A stretch of 64,000 nt of DNA from Mycobacterium sp. EPa45. GTDB taxonomy: Bacteria > Actinomycetota > Actinomycetes > Mycobacteriales > Mycobacteriaceae. Location of the stretch: assembly GCF_001021385.1 (NCBI RefSeq), contig NZ_CP011773.1, forward strand, positions 2,232,001-2,296,000, written 5' to 3'. The stretch's first letter is position 1. The number at the start of each line of letters is the position of its first letter. A model generated the notes under the pieces. That model was not told the origin of the DNA and did not search any database. It saw only the letters and a program-made list of their open reading frames with translations. The translations under genes were made by a program, and so were the position numbers. This document shows, piece after piece, positions 21,498 to 30,563 of the stretch.

Positions 21498-23060
21498 GTG
21501 TTTGAATCCCTGTCCGACCGGTTGACCGGTGCGCTGGCCGGCCTGCGAGGCAAAGGCCGGCTGACCGATGCCGACATCGATGCCACCACGCGTGAGATCA
21601 GGCTGGCGCTGCTGGAGGCCGACGTATCGCTTCCGGTGGTGCGTGCCTTCGTCAATCGCATCAAGGAGCGGGCGCGCGGCGCCGAGGTCTCCGGCGCGCT
21701 CAACCCCGCCCAGCAGGTCGTCAAGATCGTCAACGAGGAGCTCATCGGCATCCTCGGCGGCGAGACCCGTCAGCTGGCCTTCGCCAAGAACCCGCCGACG
21801 GTCATCATGCTGGCCGGCCTGCAGGGTGCCGGTAAGACGACACTGGCCGGCAAGCTCGCCAACTGGCTCAAGGGTCAGGGCCACACCCCGCTGCTGGTGG
21901 CCTGCGATCTGCAGCGCCCCGGTGCGGTCAACCAGCTCAAGATCGTCGGTGAGCGCGCCGGCGTCAACGTCTTCGCCCCGCATCCGGGCACCGCGCCCGA
22001 CGCCGCCGACACCGAAAGCGCCGGCCCTGGCGATCCCGTCGCCGTCGCGGCCGCCGGCCTGGCCGAGGCGCGGGCCAAGCACTTCGACGTCGTCATCGTC
22101 GACACCGCTGGCCGCCTCGGCATCGACGACGTCCTGATGGCGCAGGCGGCCGCGATCCGTGATGCCGTGCACCCCGACGAGACGCTGTTCGTCCTCGACG
22201 CGATGATCGGTCAGGACGCCGTGGCCACCGCCGACGCGTTCGGCGCCGGTGTCGGGTTCACCGGCGTGGTGCTGACCAAGCTGGACGGCGATGCCCGCGG
22301 TGGTGCGGCGCTGTCGGTGCGCGAGGTCACCGGCGTGCCGATCCTGTTCGCGTCTACCGGTGAGAAGCTCGAGGACTTCGACGTCTTCCACCCCGACCGG
22401 ATGGCCAGCCGGATTCTCGGCATGGGTGACGTGCTGTCCCTCATCGAGCAGGCCGAGCAGGTCTTCGATCAGCAGAAGGCCGAGGAGGCCGCCGCCAAGA
22501 TCGGCTCCGGCGAGCTCACGCTGGAGGACTTCCTCGAGCAGATGCTGGCGATCCGCAAGATGGGCCCGATCGGCAATCTGCTCGGCATGTTGCCCGGCGC
22601 CGGCCAGATGAAGGACGCGCTGGCCGCCGTCGACGACAAACAGCTCGACCGCCTGCAGGCGATCATCCGCGGCATGACTCCACAGGAGCGCGCCGACCCG
22701 AAGATCATCAACGCCTCGCGTCGGCTGCGCATCGCCAACGGCTCCGGCGTCACGGTGTCGGAGGTCAACCAGCTCGTCGACCGCTTCTTCGAGGCGCGAA
22801 AGATGATGTCGCAGATGGCCGGCGCGATGGGCATGCCGTTCGGGCGTCGCTCGTCGAAGAAGAACGCCAAGGGCAAGAACAAGCAGAAGGGCAAGAAGGG
22901 TGGACGGGGCCCGACGCCGCCGAAGCGCAATCCGCTGCTCGCCGGTGGCATGCCGGGTGGTTTCCCGGACCTCTCCGGAATGCCCGAAGGTCTCAACGAG
23001 TTGCCGCCCGGGCTGGCCGATTTCGACCTGTCCAAGCTGAAGTTCCCGGGCAAGAACTAG
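21498..23060 (+). CDS. ffh: Signal recognition particle protein Ffh (SRP54)
   Basis: GTPase and signal-sequence-binding subunit of SRP. 520 residues: N domain, G domain with GLQGAGKTTLAGKLA (near 108), DTAGRLGIDDVLMAQ and TKLDGDARGGAAL, then the methionine-rich M domain (LEQMLAIRKMGPIGNLLGMLPG, IINASRRLRIANGSG for 4.5S RNA, RKMMSQMAGAMGMPFG). The C-terminal tail has a Lys-rich stretch (KKNAKGKNKQKGKKGG) typical of actinobacterial Ffh. The amidohydrolase gene starts at its last base. Confidence 0.97.
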   Translation: MFESLSDRLTGALAGLRGKGRLTDADIDATTREIRLALLEADVSLPVVRAFVNRIKERARGAEVSGALNPAQQVVKIVNEELIGILGGETRQLAFAKNPPTVIMLAGLQGAGKTTLAGKLANWLKGQGHTPLLVACDLQRPGAVNQLKIVGERAGVNVFAPHPGTAPDAADTESAGPGDPVAVAAAGLAEARAKHFDVVIVDTAGRLGIDDVLMAQAAAIRDAVHPDETLFVLDAMIGQDAVATADAFGAGVGFTGVVLTKLDGDARGGAALSVREVTGVPILFASTGEKLEDFDVFHPDRMASRILGMGDVLSLIEQAEQVFDQQKAEEAAAKIGSGELTLEDFLEQMLAIRKMGPIGNLLGMLPGAGQMKDALAAVDDKQLDRLQAIIRGMTPQERADPKIINASRRLRIANGSGVTVSEVNQLVDRFFEARKMMSQMAGAMGMPFGRRSSKKNAKGKNKQKGKKGGRGPTPPKRNPLLAGGMPGGFPDLSGMPEGLNELPPGLADFDLSKLKFPGKN

Positions 23061-24136
23061 TGCCGGCAACGGCATTCCACGTTCGGGGTCGCAGCCTGCC
23101 CGACGGCCAGCTCGTCGAGTGGTGGATCGTCGACGGCATCCTGCGTTCCGAACCGGTCGCCGGTGCCGAGACCGTATTCGACAACGGCTGGATCCTGCCC
23201 GGCCTGGTCGACGCGCACTGCCACGTCGGACTGGGGGAGCACGGCGAGATCCCGCTGGACGAGGCGATCGCCCAGGCTGAGCGCGAACGTGAGGTCGGCG
23301 CGCTGCTGTTGCGCGATTGCGGATCGCCCACCGACACCCGCAGCCTCGACGATCATCACGACTTGCCGCGGATCATTCGTGCCGGACGACATCTGGCCCG
23401 CCCCAAGCGTTATTCGCGTGGCTTCGCCATCGAACTCGAGGATGAGTGGGAGCTGCCCGAGGCGCTGGCCGCGCAAGCCCGCGCCGGCGACGGCTGGGTC
23501 AAGCTGGTCGGCGACTGGATCGATCGGTCGGTGGGCGATCTGGCGCCGCTGTGGTCCGACGATGTTCTGCGCGCGGCGATCGCCGCCGTGCACGACGAGG
23601 GCGCCCGGGTCACCGCCCACGTGTTCAGTGAGGACGCGCTACCGGGACTGATCGGCGCGGGCATCGATTGCATCGAGCACGGCACGGGCCTGACCGACGA
23701 CACGATCGCGATGATGGTCGAGCACGGCACGGCGCTGGTGCCCACCCTGATCAACATCGAGAATTTTCCCGGGTTCGCCGACGCCGCAAGCAAGTACCCG
23801 ACATACGCCGCCCATATGCGCGACCTCCACGCCAGCTGCTATCCCCGAGTGGCGGCCGCCCGGGAGGCGGGTGTGCCGATCTATGCGGGCAGCGACGCGG
23901 GCAGCACGATCGTGCACGGACGCATCGCCGACGAGGTCGAGGCGCTGACCCGGATCGGGATGAGCCCGACCGACGCGCTGGGGGCGGCGTGCTGGGATGC
24001 GCGCCGGTGGCTGGGCCGGCCGGTTCTCGACGACGGCGCGCCGGCGGACCTGGTGTGCTTTATCGAGGATCCGCGTGGCGGCGCCGACATCTTGTCCAAT
24101 CCCGACCGGGTGATCCTGCGCGGCCGGGTCTACTAG
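23060..24136 (+). CDS. Metal-dependent amidohydrolase (imidazolonepropionase-like)
   Basis: A 358-residue TIM-barrel amidohydrolase. Metal motifs: VDAHCHVGLG (HxH) near residue 52, TAHVFSEDALPGLIGAGIDCIEHG (two His), and YAGSDAGST with the catalytic Asp near 278. The C-terminal PADLVCF strand belongs to the flanking beta-sandwich. GTG 23060 overlaps the ffh stop by one base, so it is co-translated with ffh, as its homologue is in M. tuberculosis. The substrate is not known. Confidence 0.88.
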   Translation: MPATAFHVRGRSLPDGQLVEWWIVDGILRSEPVAGAETVFDNGWILPGLVDAHCHVGLGEHGEIPLDEAIAQAEREREVGALLLRDCGSPTDTRSLDDHHDLPRIIRAGRHLARPKRYSRGFAIELEDEWELPEALAAQARAGDGWVKLVGDWIDRSVGDLAPLWSDDVLRAAIAAVHDEGARVTAHVFSEDALPGLIGAGIDCIEHGTGLTDDTIAMMVEHGTALVPTLINIENFPGFADAASKYPTYAAHMRDLHASCYPRVAAAREAGVPIYAGSDAGSTIVHGRIADEVEALTRIGMSPTDALGAACWDARRWLGRPVLDDGAPADLVCFIEDPRGGADILSNPDRVILRGRVY

Positions 24137-24137
24137 G

Positions 24138-25577
24138 TCAGGCAGCGATGCCGGTGTCTACCGCAGCGGCTGCGCTCTGTGCCGGCTTCTCTGCGTAGAT
24201 GGTGTTGAAGTCGCTGCCCATCCAGCCCCACATGAAGGCACCGATCGAAATCGGTGTGCTGCCGGTCATCAGATTGCCGTCGTTGACGTAGACCTTGCCC
24301 GTGCTGATGTCCACACCGGTCACCTGGATCGCGTGATTGGCTTCGAAGAACGGTGTGGGGTAAGCATTTCCGGCAGCGGTGTAGATGATCTGCGCGTTGA
24401 CGATCGCGATCACCGCCTCGCCCCCGGCCAGTGCCGCCTCGACGTCGAGGAGAGCCCGTGCCCCGTCGGTCAGAGTCGCCTTGTTGGGCGCTTCGCCCGG
24501 AAGCGCGGGATCGACGTACGTGACGAGCTGGGCCGCCAAGCCGTACTTCTGCAAAAGCGCAACGGCATCTTCGAGTTTGACACCGCCGAACCCGGTTTCT
24601 GCCTTGGAACCGACGTACATCGGGCTGGCCGGATTCACCACGCTTGGAGTGTTCTTCGCGACGTCGACGATCGCCGCTTCAGACGGCATGGTTCCGGAGA
24701 GTTGGCCGAGAGCTGATGCGACGGCGATCAGCACGCAGTCATTGTCGATGGTCTGCTTCTGCCACCACGCGGCGTTCGTTGTCGGGTCCCCGTAGTCGCT
24801 TGTTCCCGTGATCGTGACCGAAATCGTCGAGTAGATGGTGTCGGGTTTGGCCACTCCCAACGCGACAGCCATCGAGTGAAGCGCAAGCTGGAGCTGGCCG
24901 AGCAGGCCGGGCAACCTGGCAGACGCGCCGTTGTCGATCTGTACCGTGAAGGAGTCGGTGATGCCCGGTGTGATCAGCTCTTTGCGCGCGGTGTAGGAGT
25001 AGGCGCCGGTGTTCGGGTCGACGAACGCGTTGCCGTACTTCGGCATCTCCGCGATGCTGTAGGACAATCCGAACCCGTTGTTGCTGGCGCCGTTGAGTGC
25101 GCCCGCGATCGTTTTGTCCGGACCCGTTTGTTGACCCTGCGACGGGTTCGCCGTCGGCGCCTTGTTGAAGAACGTGTAGTCGATCTGGCGAGCGATATCG
25201 CTCAGCACCGACTGTGGAGTCGGAAGCTGTGGTGACGCCGAGGTTTTACTCCTGGCTGCCGAAGTGCTGTCGGTCACCAGCGACAGCTGCGTCCGTGTCT
25301 GTGGCGCTGTCGTCAGTCCCGAGGCCGCTGGCCGTGGCGCCGCCTTGCCGACAGCCTTGCGCGGCGAAATGGCCGGATTCTGCTTTGATGCAGAGGTATT
25401 CGAGCTGTCTGACGTCGTATGTGAGGCCGTCCCAGACGAACCGGCGTCCGCCTTGGCCACCGGTGTGCCGGTGACCGCGGCCGCCCCGATGCCGAAGGTG
25501 ATCGTGCCGGCAGCCACCCAGGCCGCGATTTTCTGTGGGGTTGTGCGTTTGCGCGCCTGACCCGTTCGGTGATCCAT
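24138..25577 (-). CDS. Exported C39-like cysteine peptidase-domain protein (copy 1)
   Basis: 479 residues. The signal peptide lies after a basic start (KIAAWVAAGTITFGIGAAAV, cleavage near AKADA). A Ser/Thr-rich linker (45-110) follows, then a conserved segment SVLSDIARQIDYTFFN, a beta-rich VCBS/Ig-like region (YGNAFVDPNTGAYSYTAR) and a C-terminal C39-like fold with NDCVLIAVASALGQL (Cys), NHAIQVTGVD (His) and VYVNDGN (Asn/Asp). The Cys-His-Asn/Asp set suggests an active papain-like hydrolase outside the membrane; substrate unknown. ATG 25577 has GGGGAG 8 bases upstream. Tandem paralogue of the next gene. Confidence 0.75.
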   Translation of the reverse strand: MDHRTGQARKRTTPQKIAAWVAAGTITFGIGAAAVTGTPVAKADAGSSGTASHTTSDSSNTSASKQNPAISPRKAVGKAAPRPAASGLTTAPQTRTQLSLVTDSTSAARSKTSASPQLPTPQSVLSDIARQIDYTFFNKAPTANPSQGQQTGPDKTIAGALNGASNNGFGLSYSIAEMPKYGNAFVDPNTGAYSYTARKELITPGITDSFTVQIDNGASARLPGLLGQLQLALHSMAVALGVAKPDTIYSTISVTITGTSDYGDPTTNAAWWQKQTIDNDCVLIAVASALGQLSGTMPSEAAIVDVAKNTPSVVNPASPMYVGSKAETGFGGVKLEDAVALLQKYGLAAQLVTYVDPALPGEAPNKATLTDGARALLDVEAALAGGEAVIAIVNAQIIYTAAGNAYPTPFFEANHAIQVTGVDISTGKVYVNDGNLMTGSTPISIGAFMWGWMGSDFNTIYAEKPAQSAAAAVDTGIAA

Positions 25578-25735
25578 CAGCGAAGCTCCCCGTCCATAAA
25601 GTCCGCGCCGGTTTCGAAGGTGGCTTGTGTAGCCGCGTCAAGAGTAGGGCTCATCAACCCAGGTGATAGGGCAACCACGAGCCATTTCTTCTCGGTTGCC
25701 TTTCTGCGCGAAACAGGTGGTGGCAAACCCGCCGA

Positions 25736-27154
25736 TCAGGCCGCGATCGCTGCGGCGGTGACAGCTTTCTGCGCGATGATGAGCCCGAAGTTGTCCGCTC
25801 CCCACGCCGACATGAAGGCGCTCAGCGGTATCGCGACACTGCCCTTGTCCAGGTTTCCGTCGTTGACATAGACCAAGCCGTTGGCGAGGTCGACGCCAGA
25901 CACGGCGATCTCGTGATCGGTCTCGGTGACCACGGTGTTGCTCACCTGCCCGTTGGATGCGTCGACGATGGTGGTCGCATCGACGTCGACCATGATCGCT
26001 TTGCCGTCGGCGAGCGCCACCGCCATGGCGGTGAGTGCCCCTTGGCCGTAGGCCGCCTTGGTCTCGGCGACAGACTGGCCGTTCTGTGCCTTGCCGTCGA
26101 AGGTCGTGAGGGTGCCGGTGAGGCTGAAGTGCTCCAGCAGAGCGACGCCGTCGCGGATGTCCAGGCCCGCGAAACCGGTGTCCTTTTTGGTTCCCAGATA
26201 CATCTTGGCAGGCGCGTCCACCACACTGGTTGTGGCTTTACCCAGAGTGACCATGGCTTGTTCGGAGGGCAAGTCGCCGTTCAGCTGGCCGACCACCGAT
26301 GCGACCGCAAGCAGGACACAAGTGTTGTCACCATCCTGGTCCTGCCAATTCTTCGCGTTCGTCTGTTGATCTCCGTAGATGCCGGTACCCGTGACGGTGA
26401 CGGTGATGGTCTCGTCGATGGTGTCGGGTTTGGCGGCTCCCAGAGCGACGGCGACCGAGTGCAGCAGGAGTTGTACCTGACCCAACAGGCCGGGCAGCCT
26501 GGCCGCGGCGCCGTTGTTGACGGTGACGGTGAACTGGTCGGTGATTCCCGGGGCGATGAGTGCGTCGCGGGCGACGTAGGTGTAGTGCCCGGTTGTCGGG
26601 TCGAGGGTCAGCTCGCCGTATTTCGGCGCGGTGGTGACCTTGTAGGTCGGGTCGAACCCGTTGTTGCCGGCGCCGTTGATCGCGCCGGTGATCTGCTTGT
26701 CCTCACCGCTTTGCGGGTTCTGGGTGGGATCGGCCGTCGGCGTCCTGTTGAAGAACGTGTACTGAATCTGGCGGGCGATATCGCTGAGCACTGCCTCCGG
26801 CGTAGGCAGTTTGGGTGTTGCCGATGCCGTGCTCTTGGCGGCGGGGGAGTCGGACACCAGCGACAGGGACGCCCGCGACTTCGAGTCACCGGCGGCGGCG
26901 CCGGTGGCCTTCGGTGCGAGCCTGCCGACCGTTCTGCCCGTCGAGCCGGTCGAATTATGGTTCGTGGCAGTGGAGTTCGACGAGTCCGAGGTGGAGTGCG
27001 ACGCCGCACCGGACGATCCGGTGTCGGCATACGCCACTGCCGAGCCGCTGACCGCGGCCGCGCCCAGACCGGCGGCGATCGTGCCGGCCGCCAGCCAGGC
27101 GGCAAATTTGTGTGCAGCTCTGCGCCGACGCGTGTCAGCGGTGCTTCGATCCAT
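25736..27154 (-). CDS. Exported C39-like cysteine peptidase-domain protein (copy 2)
   Basis: 472 residues, same architecture as the neighbour at 24138-25577: signal peptide (FAAWLAAGTIAAGLGAAAV), Ser/Thr/Asn linker, VLSDIARQIQYTFFN, Ig-like YGELTLDPTTGHYTYVAR, and the C39 marks NTCVLLAVASVVGQL, DHEIAVSGVD and VYVNDGN. The two copies have diverged strongly in the linker and between the catalytic motifs. ATG 27154 aligns with the start of copy 1 (MDRST against MDHRT); the frame is open 14 codons further upstream. The 158-base gap between the copies has no clear terminator. Confidence 0.75.
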   Translation of the reverse strand: MDRSTADTRRRRAAHKFAAWLAAGTIAAGLGAAAVSGSAVAYADTGSSGAASHSTSDSSNSTATNHNSTGSTGRTVGRLAPKATGAAAGDSKSRASLSLVSDSPAAKSTASATPKLPTPEAVLSDIARQIQYTFFNRTPTADPTQNPQSGEDKQITGAINGAGNNGFDPTYKVTTAPKYGELTLDPTTGHYTYVARDALIAPGITDQFTVTVNNGAAARLPGLLGQVQLLLHSVAVALGAAKPDTIDETITVTVTGTGIYGDQQTNAKNWQDQDGDNTCVLLAVASVVGQLNGDLPSEQAMVTLGKATTSVVDAPAKMYLGTKKDTGFAGLDIRDGVALLEHFSLTGTLTTFDGKAQNGQSVAETKAAYGQGALTAMAVALADGKAIMVDVDATTIVDASNGQVSNTVVTETDHEIAVSGVDLANGLVYVNDGNLDKGSVAIPLSAFMSAWGADNFGLIIAQKAVTAAAIAA

Positions 27155-27296
27155 CAAGGAAGTCCCCGTCCCAAAAAATGGCCAATGCGGCGACATGAGG
27201 GTAGAGCTAATTTGCTCGCCGGGTCGTCAATTCCGAAATATCGATGATCGGTTGTCTTTTCGTAGTCAATCGGATTCGGCAGCATTTGCCATCCGG

Positions 27297-28139
27297 TCAC
27301 CGGCCGTACTGACCGAAGCCCCAGTCCAAGAGCTGGCCGGCCTGGTTCCACAGGTCGTCGTCGCCGTACATCTCCACCACGATCAGCCGGTGGCCGCCTC
27401 GTTGCGCCATGCCCACGTAGGTCTCGCGGGCTAGATCGGTGTAGCCGCTCTTGCCGCCGATGAAGCCGGGGTAGCTTCGCAGCAGGCGGTCCTGGTTCTT
27501 GATTTCCTTGAATCCCGACTTGTCGGGAAACAGGGCCGAGGCCTGGTGGACGATCTGTCCAAACAGCGGGTAGCGCAAGGCTTCCCGGTAGATCATCGCC
27601 AGATCGTGCGGTGAGGTCACCGATTCCCAGCCGGGTCCGTCCAACCCCGACGGCGAGCCCGCCCTGGTGCTGCGGGCGCCGAGTTGATATGCCTTCGCGT
27701 TCATCTTCTGCACGGCCACCTGTTGGCCGCCGAGCATGTCGGCCAACAGGTTGGCCGCGTCATTGCCCGACACCAACAGCAATCCGTCGAGCAGTTGACG
27801 CGCGGTGTAGACCTGGCCGGGCACCAGCCCGACACACGAGCACTCCACTTCGGTGTTGGCCGCGCTCGCCCGGACGGCGGCGTTCGGCGCCAGCTGATCG
27901 AGCACGACCATCGCCAGGAGCGGCTTGATGGTGCTGGCCGGGGCGTGGGCGCCGTACGGGTCGCGGCTGCCCAAGATCTGACCCGTGTCGAGGTCGGCGA
28001 CCAGCCAGGCCTTCGCCGGGCCGTCAGGCGGAGCAGCCACCGTACCGGCCGGTTGCGGATTGGGCTGGGCCGCGGCCGGCGCAACCAGCACCAAAGACAT
28101 GACGATGCCCAGCATCGCGACGAACGGGCGGGCGGGCAT
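27297..28139 (-). CDS. D-alanyl-D-alanine carboxypeptidase (DacB-type)
   Basis: Penicillin-binding serine peptidase trimming peptidoglycan stem peptides, exported (signal peptide 1-24, ending APAAAQ). 280 residues with PASTIKPLLA (SxxK nucleophile), LLVSGNDAANLLADMLGG (SxN) and IGGKSGYTD (KTG-type KSG). A Cys pair ECSCVG near 98 may form a disulphide. TAGCGT 8 bases before ATG 28139 suggests a leaderless transcript. A second paralogue lies at 28991-29866. Confidence 0.92.
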   Translation of the reverse strand: MPARPFVAMLGIVMSLVLVAPAAAQPNPQPAGTVAAPPDGPAKAWLVADLDTGQILGSRDPYGAHAPASTIKPLLAMVVLDQLAPNAAVRASAANTEVECSCVGLVPGQVYTARQLLDGLLLVSGNDAANLLADMLGGQQVAVQKMNAKAYQLGARSTRAGSPSGLDGPGWESVTSPHDLAMIYREALRYPLFGQIVHQASALFPDKSGFKEIKNQDRLLRSYPGFIGGKSGYTDLARETYVGMAQRGGHRLIVVEMYGDDDLWNQAGQLLDWGFGQYGR

Positions 28140-28147
28140 GACTGCCG

Positions 28148-28153
28148 ACGCTA
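28148..28153 (-). promoter_or_regulatory. Candidate -10 (TAGCGT) for the first dacB-like gene
   Basis: Minus-strand TTAGCGT with 8 bases to ATG 28139; no ribosome site is visible. Confidence 0.4.
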
Positions 28154-28348
28154 ACCAGCCCGTACCTCGGCAATGACGCGACCACGTCTCGAATGCGTTG
28201 CGATGACGGTCCCGGGGTTTAGAGCGCGGTGACGACGGCTTAGTTCATCGCGGAGAGATGGTGATGAAACCGGGCGTTGGTAGACAAGTCACAGTAAAGT
28301 TTTCGAAGCAATCGCCGGGGGTTGGCACTAGTGAGCTGGGGAGAGACT

Positions 28349-28981
28349 GTGAAGATCGTGAAAATGGCCGGAGTGGCCGCCACCGTTGTCACGTTGGGCC
28401 TTGCCGGCGTCACGGCCGCACCGGCGTGGGCGACCGACAGCGTGCGGGTGTTCGGCGAGCAGGAAACGCTGAACGGCCCCAATGGCCTGCCCTACATCGG
28501 CTACACGGTGGGCAAGCTCAAGCCCAGTTCGGACCCGGTGCCACACAATGGCAAGTTGTACGCGGCCAAGCTGACGGTCGACGGGTTCGGCGGCAGCTAC
28601 CCGCCATTCATCGAGCGCTTCGGTGCCAGGGCCGAGTCCGGTGATTTTTACCCCTCCATCTGGGGGGCGTCGAACCCCGGAAAACTGTATTTCGACGTCG
28701 TCGGTGACGTTCCGAACAGCGTGGTGTACAACGACGGCATCCGCGACCTCCTGGCCTGGGTGCCGGGTCAGCCCGGCAGCACCGCGGCGCCCGTCGTCGT
28801 GCCGGATGAAGACGAGAATTTCCAGGTCGTGCCGGACAACCAGGCCACGGCCGGTGCCCCGACGACGCCGGGCAACTCGTCCATCGTGGCCACCCCGAAC
28901 GATTTGGCCAGCCCGCCCTATCAGATCACCGAAGGTGAAGCTGCCCAGCCGGGATTCAATGCGGGTGGCGGACACCGCTAG
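28349..28981 (+). CDS. MPT63-like exported protein
   Basis: 210 residues. The signal peptide (VKMAGVAATVVTLGLAGVTAAPAWA) is followed by a beta-sandwich of the MPT63/MPB63 family, recognised from memory by YTVGKLKPSS, GNLYAA-type AAKLTVDGFGGSYPPFIERFGARAESG and GKLYFDVVGDVPNSVVYNDGIRDLLAW. A Pro/Thr-rich C-terminal tail of about 70 residues is longer than in MPT63. GTG 28349 has GGGGAGAG about 5 bases upstream. Function of MPT63 is not established; it is a secreted antigen. Lies between two minus-strand carboxypeptidase genes. Confidence 0.82.
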   Translation: MKIVKMAGVAATVVTLGLAGVTAAPAWATDSVRVFGEQETLNGPNGLPYIGYTVGKLKPSSDPVPHNGKLYAAKLTVDGFGGSYPPFIERFGARAESGDFYPSIWGASNPGKLYFDVVGDVPNSVVYNDGIRDLLAWVPGQPGSTAAPVVVPDEDENFQVVPDNQATAGAPTTPGNSSIVATPNDLASPPYQITEGEAAQPGFNAGGGHR

Positions 28982-28990
28982 CCAGGCGAC

Positions 28991-29866
28991 CTAGAGCGCG
29001 GCGACGCTCTCCGAGCGGTTCTGCGCGAAGCCCCAGTCCAGCAGTGTCGCTGCCTGATCCCAGTAGGTCGGACCACCCTCGTGGATCAGGCCGTACATCA
29101 TCGCGATGACGAGGCGGCGGCCGTCACGGTTGGCGGCGCCGACGAACGTCTTGCGGGCGGCGTCGGTGAACCCGGTCTTGCCGCCGATGGCGCCCGGGTA
29201 GCGGGCCAGCAACTCGTCTTGATTGACCAGCGGCTTGTCACCGGTATCCCCGGGGAACATCGCCACGGGCTGGGCGGTGATTTGGGCGAATACCGGGTTG
29301 GCCATCGCGGCACGGAAGATGACGGCCAAATCGTGTGGGGTGGTCCAGCCCGGACCACCCGCGCCGTCCAGTCCCGACGGCGTCGTCGCGTGGGTATTGG
29401 TGGCCCCGATCGCGACGGCCTTTGCGTTCATCTTTCCGACCGCCGCCTGGTAGCCGCCGAGCATGTCGGCCAGCGTGTTCGCGGCGTCGTTGCCCGATAC
29501 CAGCAGCAGGCCATCGAGAAGTTGGCGTGCGGTGTAGGTGCGGCCGGGCCGCACGCCGGCACAGTTGCATTCGACGAGGGTGTCGGAGTTACTGGCCACC
29601 ACGGTGGCGTTCAGATCGGGCAACTCGTCGAGCGCGGTCAGGGCGAGCAGTGTCTTGATCGTGCTGGCCGGCGGGTGGGCGGCGTACATGTCACGACCCG
29701 CGAGCACCTGCCCGGTGTCCATGTCGGCGACGATCCATGCGGTCGCGGGTCCGTCGGGAATCGGCACCGACCCCGCTGGCTGATCGATGTTGTCCGCCTT
29801 GGCAATTCCTGCCGTCGCCGTCAATAAGGTGAGCGACGTCGCCAGGCCCGCGAGAAGTCTGCGCAT
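28991..29866 (-). CDS. D-alanyl-D-alanine carboxypeptidase (DacB-type, second copy)
   Basis: 291 residues, paralogous to the enzyme at 27297-28139. Signal peptide 1-24 (ending IAKA), PASTIKTLLA (SxxK), LLVSGNDAANTLADMLGG (SxN), IGGKTGFTD (KTG). The ECNCAG Cys pair is conserved between the copies. A minus-strand TACGCT 8 bases before ATG 29866 suggests leaderless transcription. The stop is 9 bases from the MPT63-like gene stop; the two converge. Confidence 0.92.
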   Translation of the reverse strand: MRRLLAGLATSLTLLTATAGIAKADNIDQPAGSVPIPDGPATAWIVADMDTGQVLAGRDMYAAHPPASTIKTLLALTALDELPDLNATVVASNSDTLVECNCAGVRPGRTYTARQLLDGLLLVSGNDAANTLADMLGGYQAAVGKMNAKAVAIGATNTHATTPSGLDGAGGPGWTTPHDLAVIFRAAMANPVFAQITAQPVAMFPGDTGDKPLVNQDELLARYPGAIGGKTGFTDAARKTFVGAANRDGRRLVIAMMYGLIHEGGPTYWDQAATLLDWGFAQNRSESVAAL

Positions 29867-29874
29867 GGGCTCTG

Positions 29875-29880
29875 AGCGTA
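29875..29880 (-). promoter_or_regulatory. Candidate -10 (TACGCT) for the second dacB-like gene
   Basis: Minus-strand TTACGCT with 8 bases to ATG 29866. Confidence 0.38.
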
Positions 29881-29964
29881 ACCGCCGCGGGGAATCACCA
29901 GAAAGTGTCCCGCAGGTGTGGACCCCGACAGCCGCGCACGGCGATCAGGTGTTGAATCACGCGC

Positions 29965-30381
29965 ATGCTGAGTCTTGAAGAGATCTCGGATCGACTGGAG
30001 ATCCAGCAGTTGCTGGTGGACTACTCCACGGCGATCGACAGCCGCCGGTTTGACGACCTCGATCGTGTTTTCACCCCCGACGCCCACATCGACTACACCG
30101 AACTGGGCGGAATCGCGGGCACCTATCCCGACATCAAGGCCTGGCTGGCGGAGGTGCTGCCCAATTTCCCGGCGTATTTCCACATGCTCGGCAATTTCGA
30201 CATCCGCCTCGCCGGTGACACCGCGACGTCGCGGACCATTCTGTTCAACCCAATGGCGCTCGGTGACGACGGCCAGATCATGTTCTGCGGGCTCTGGTAC
30301 GACGATGAGTTCGTGCGCACACCCGACGGCTGGCGGATGACGCGACGCGTAGAACAGAAGTGCATTCAGAAGATCGTCTGA
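29965..30381 (+). CDS. SnoaL-like / NTF2-fold protein
   Basis: 138 residues forming a cone-like alpha+beta fold: EEISDRLEIQQLLVDYSTAIDSRRFDDLDRVFTPDAHIDYTELGG is the typical helix and first strand of SnoaL-like proteins, and WRMTRRVEQKCIQKIV the last strand. These include small isomerases and dehydratases; Asp and His are available in the cavity positions (D41-A-H43), but no function can be assigned. The gene order dacB-SnoaL-rpsP is conserved in M. tuberculosis. ATG 29965 lacks a clear ribosome site. Confidence 0.85.
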   Translation: MLSLEEISDRLEIQQLLVDYSTAIDSRRFDDLDRVFTPDAHIDYTELGGIAGTYPDIKAWLAEVLPNFPAYFHMLGNFDIRLAGDTATSRTILFNPMALGDDGQIMFCGLWYDDEFVRTPDGWRMTRRVEQKCIQKIV

Positions 30382-30424
30382 GCACCGTAGGGACTCCCGC
30401 GCGATTAACACCTGACCAGCGCGG

Positions 30425-30478
30425 TCTGGCACAATAGGCGGCTGTCCGGCCGCGGCTTCCGTTATGGATGGGCCGCGG
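30425..30478 (+). promoter_or_regulatory. rpsP promoter (TGG-CACAAT) and leader hairpin
   Basis: TCTGGCACAAT at 30425-30435 reads as an extended -10 (TGn plus CACAAT) and is identical over 11 bases to a site at 37953-37963 upstream of rplS. Start of transcription would be near 30442, leaving about 120 bases of leader. CCGCGGC (30450-30456) and GCCGCGG (30472-30478) can form a hairpin at its 5' end. Confidence 0.5.
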
Positions 30479-30563
30479 GCTGGTCACGCACGCGAGGCAA
30501 AACCGGATCCGGCAATCCGCCGGCATCGCTGAATTGCAGCGTGATACCCACAGGAGTTAGTTC

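Noticed and set aside
25913..27247. A 444-codon plus-strand frame opposite C39-like copy 2
   Set aside because: Gly/Asp/Val-rich shadow with no signal or domain; the minus strand carries the conserved paralogue.
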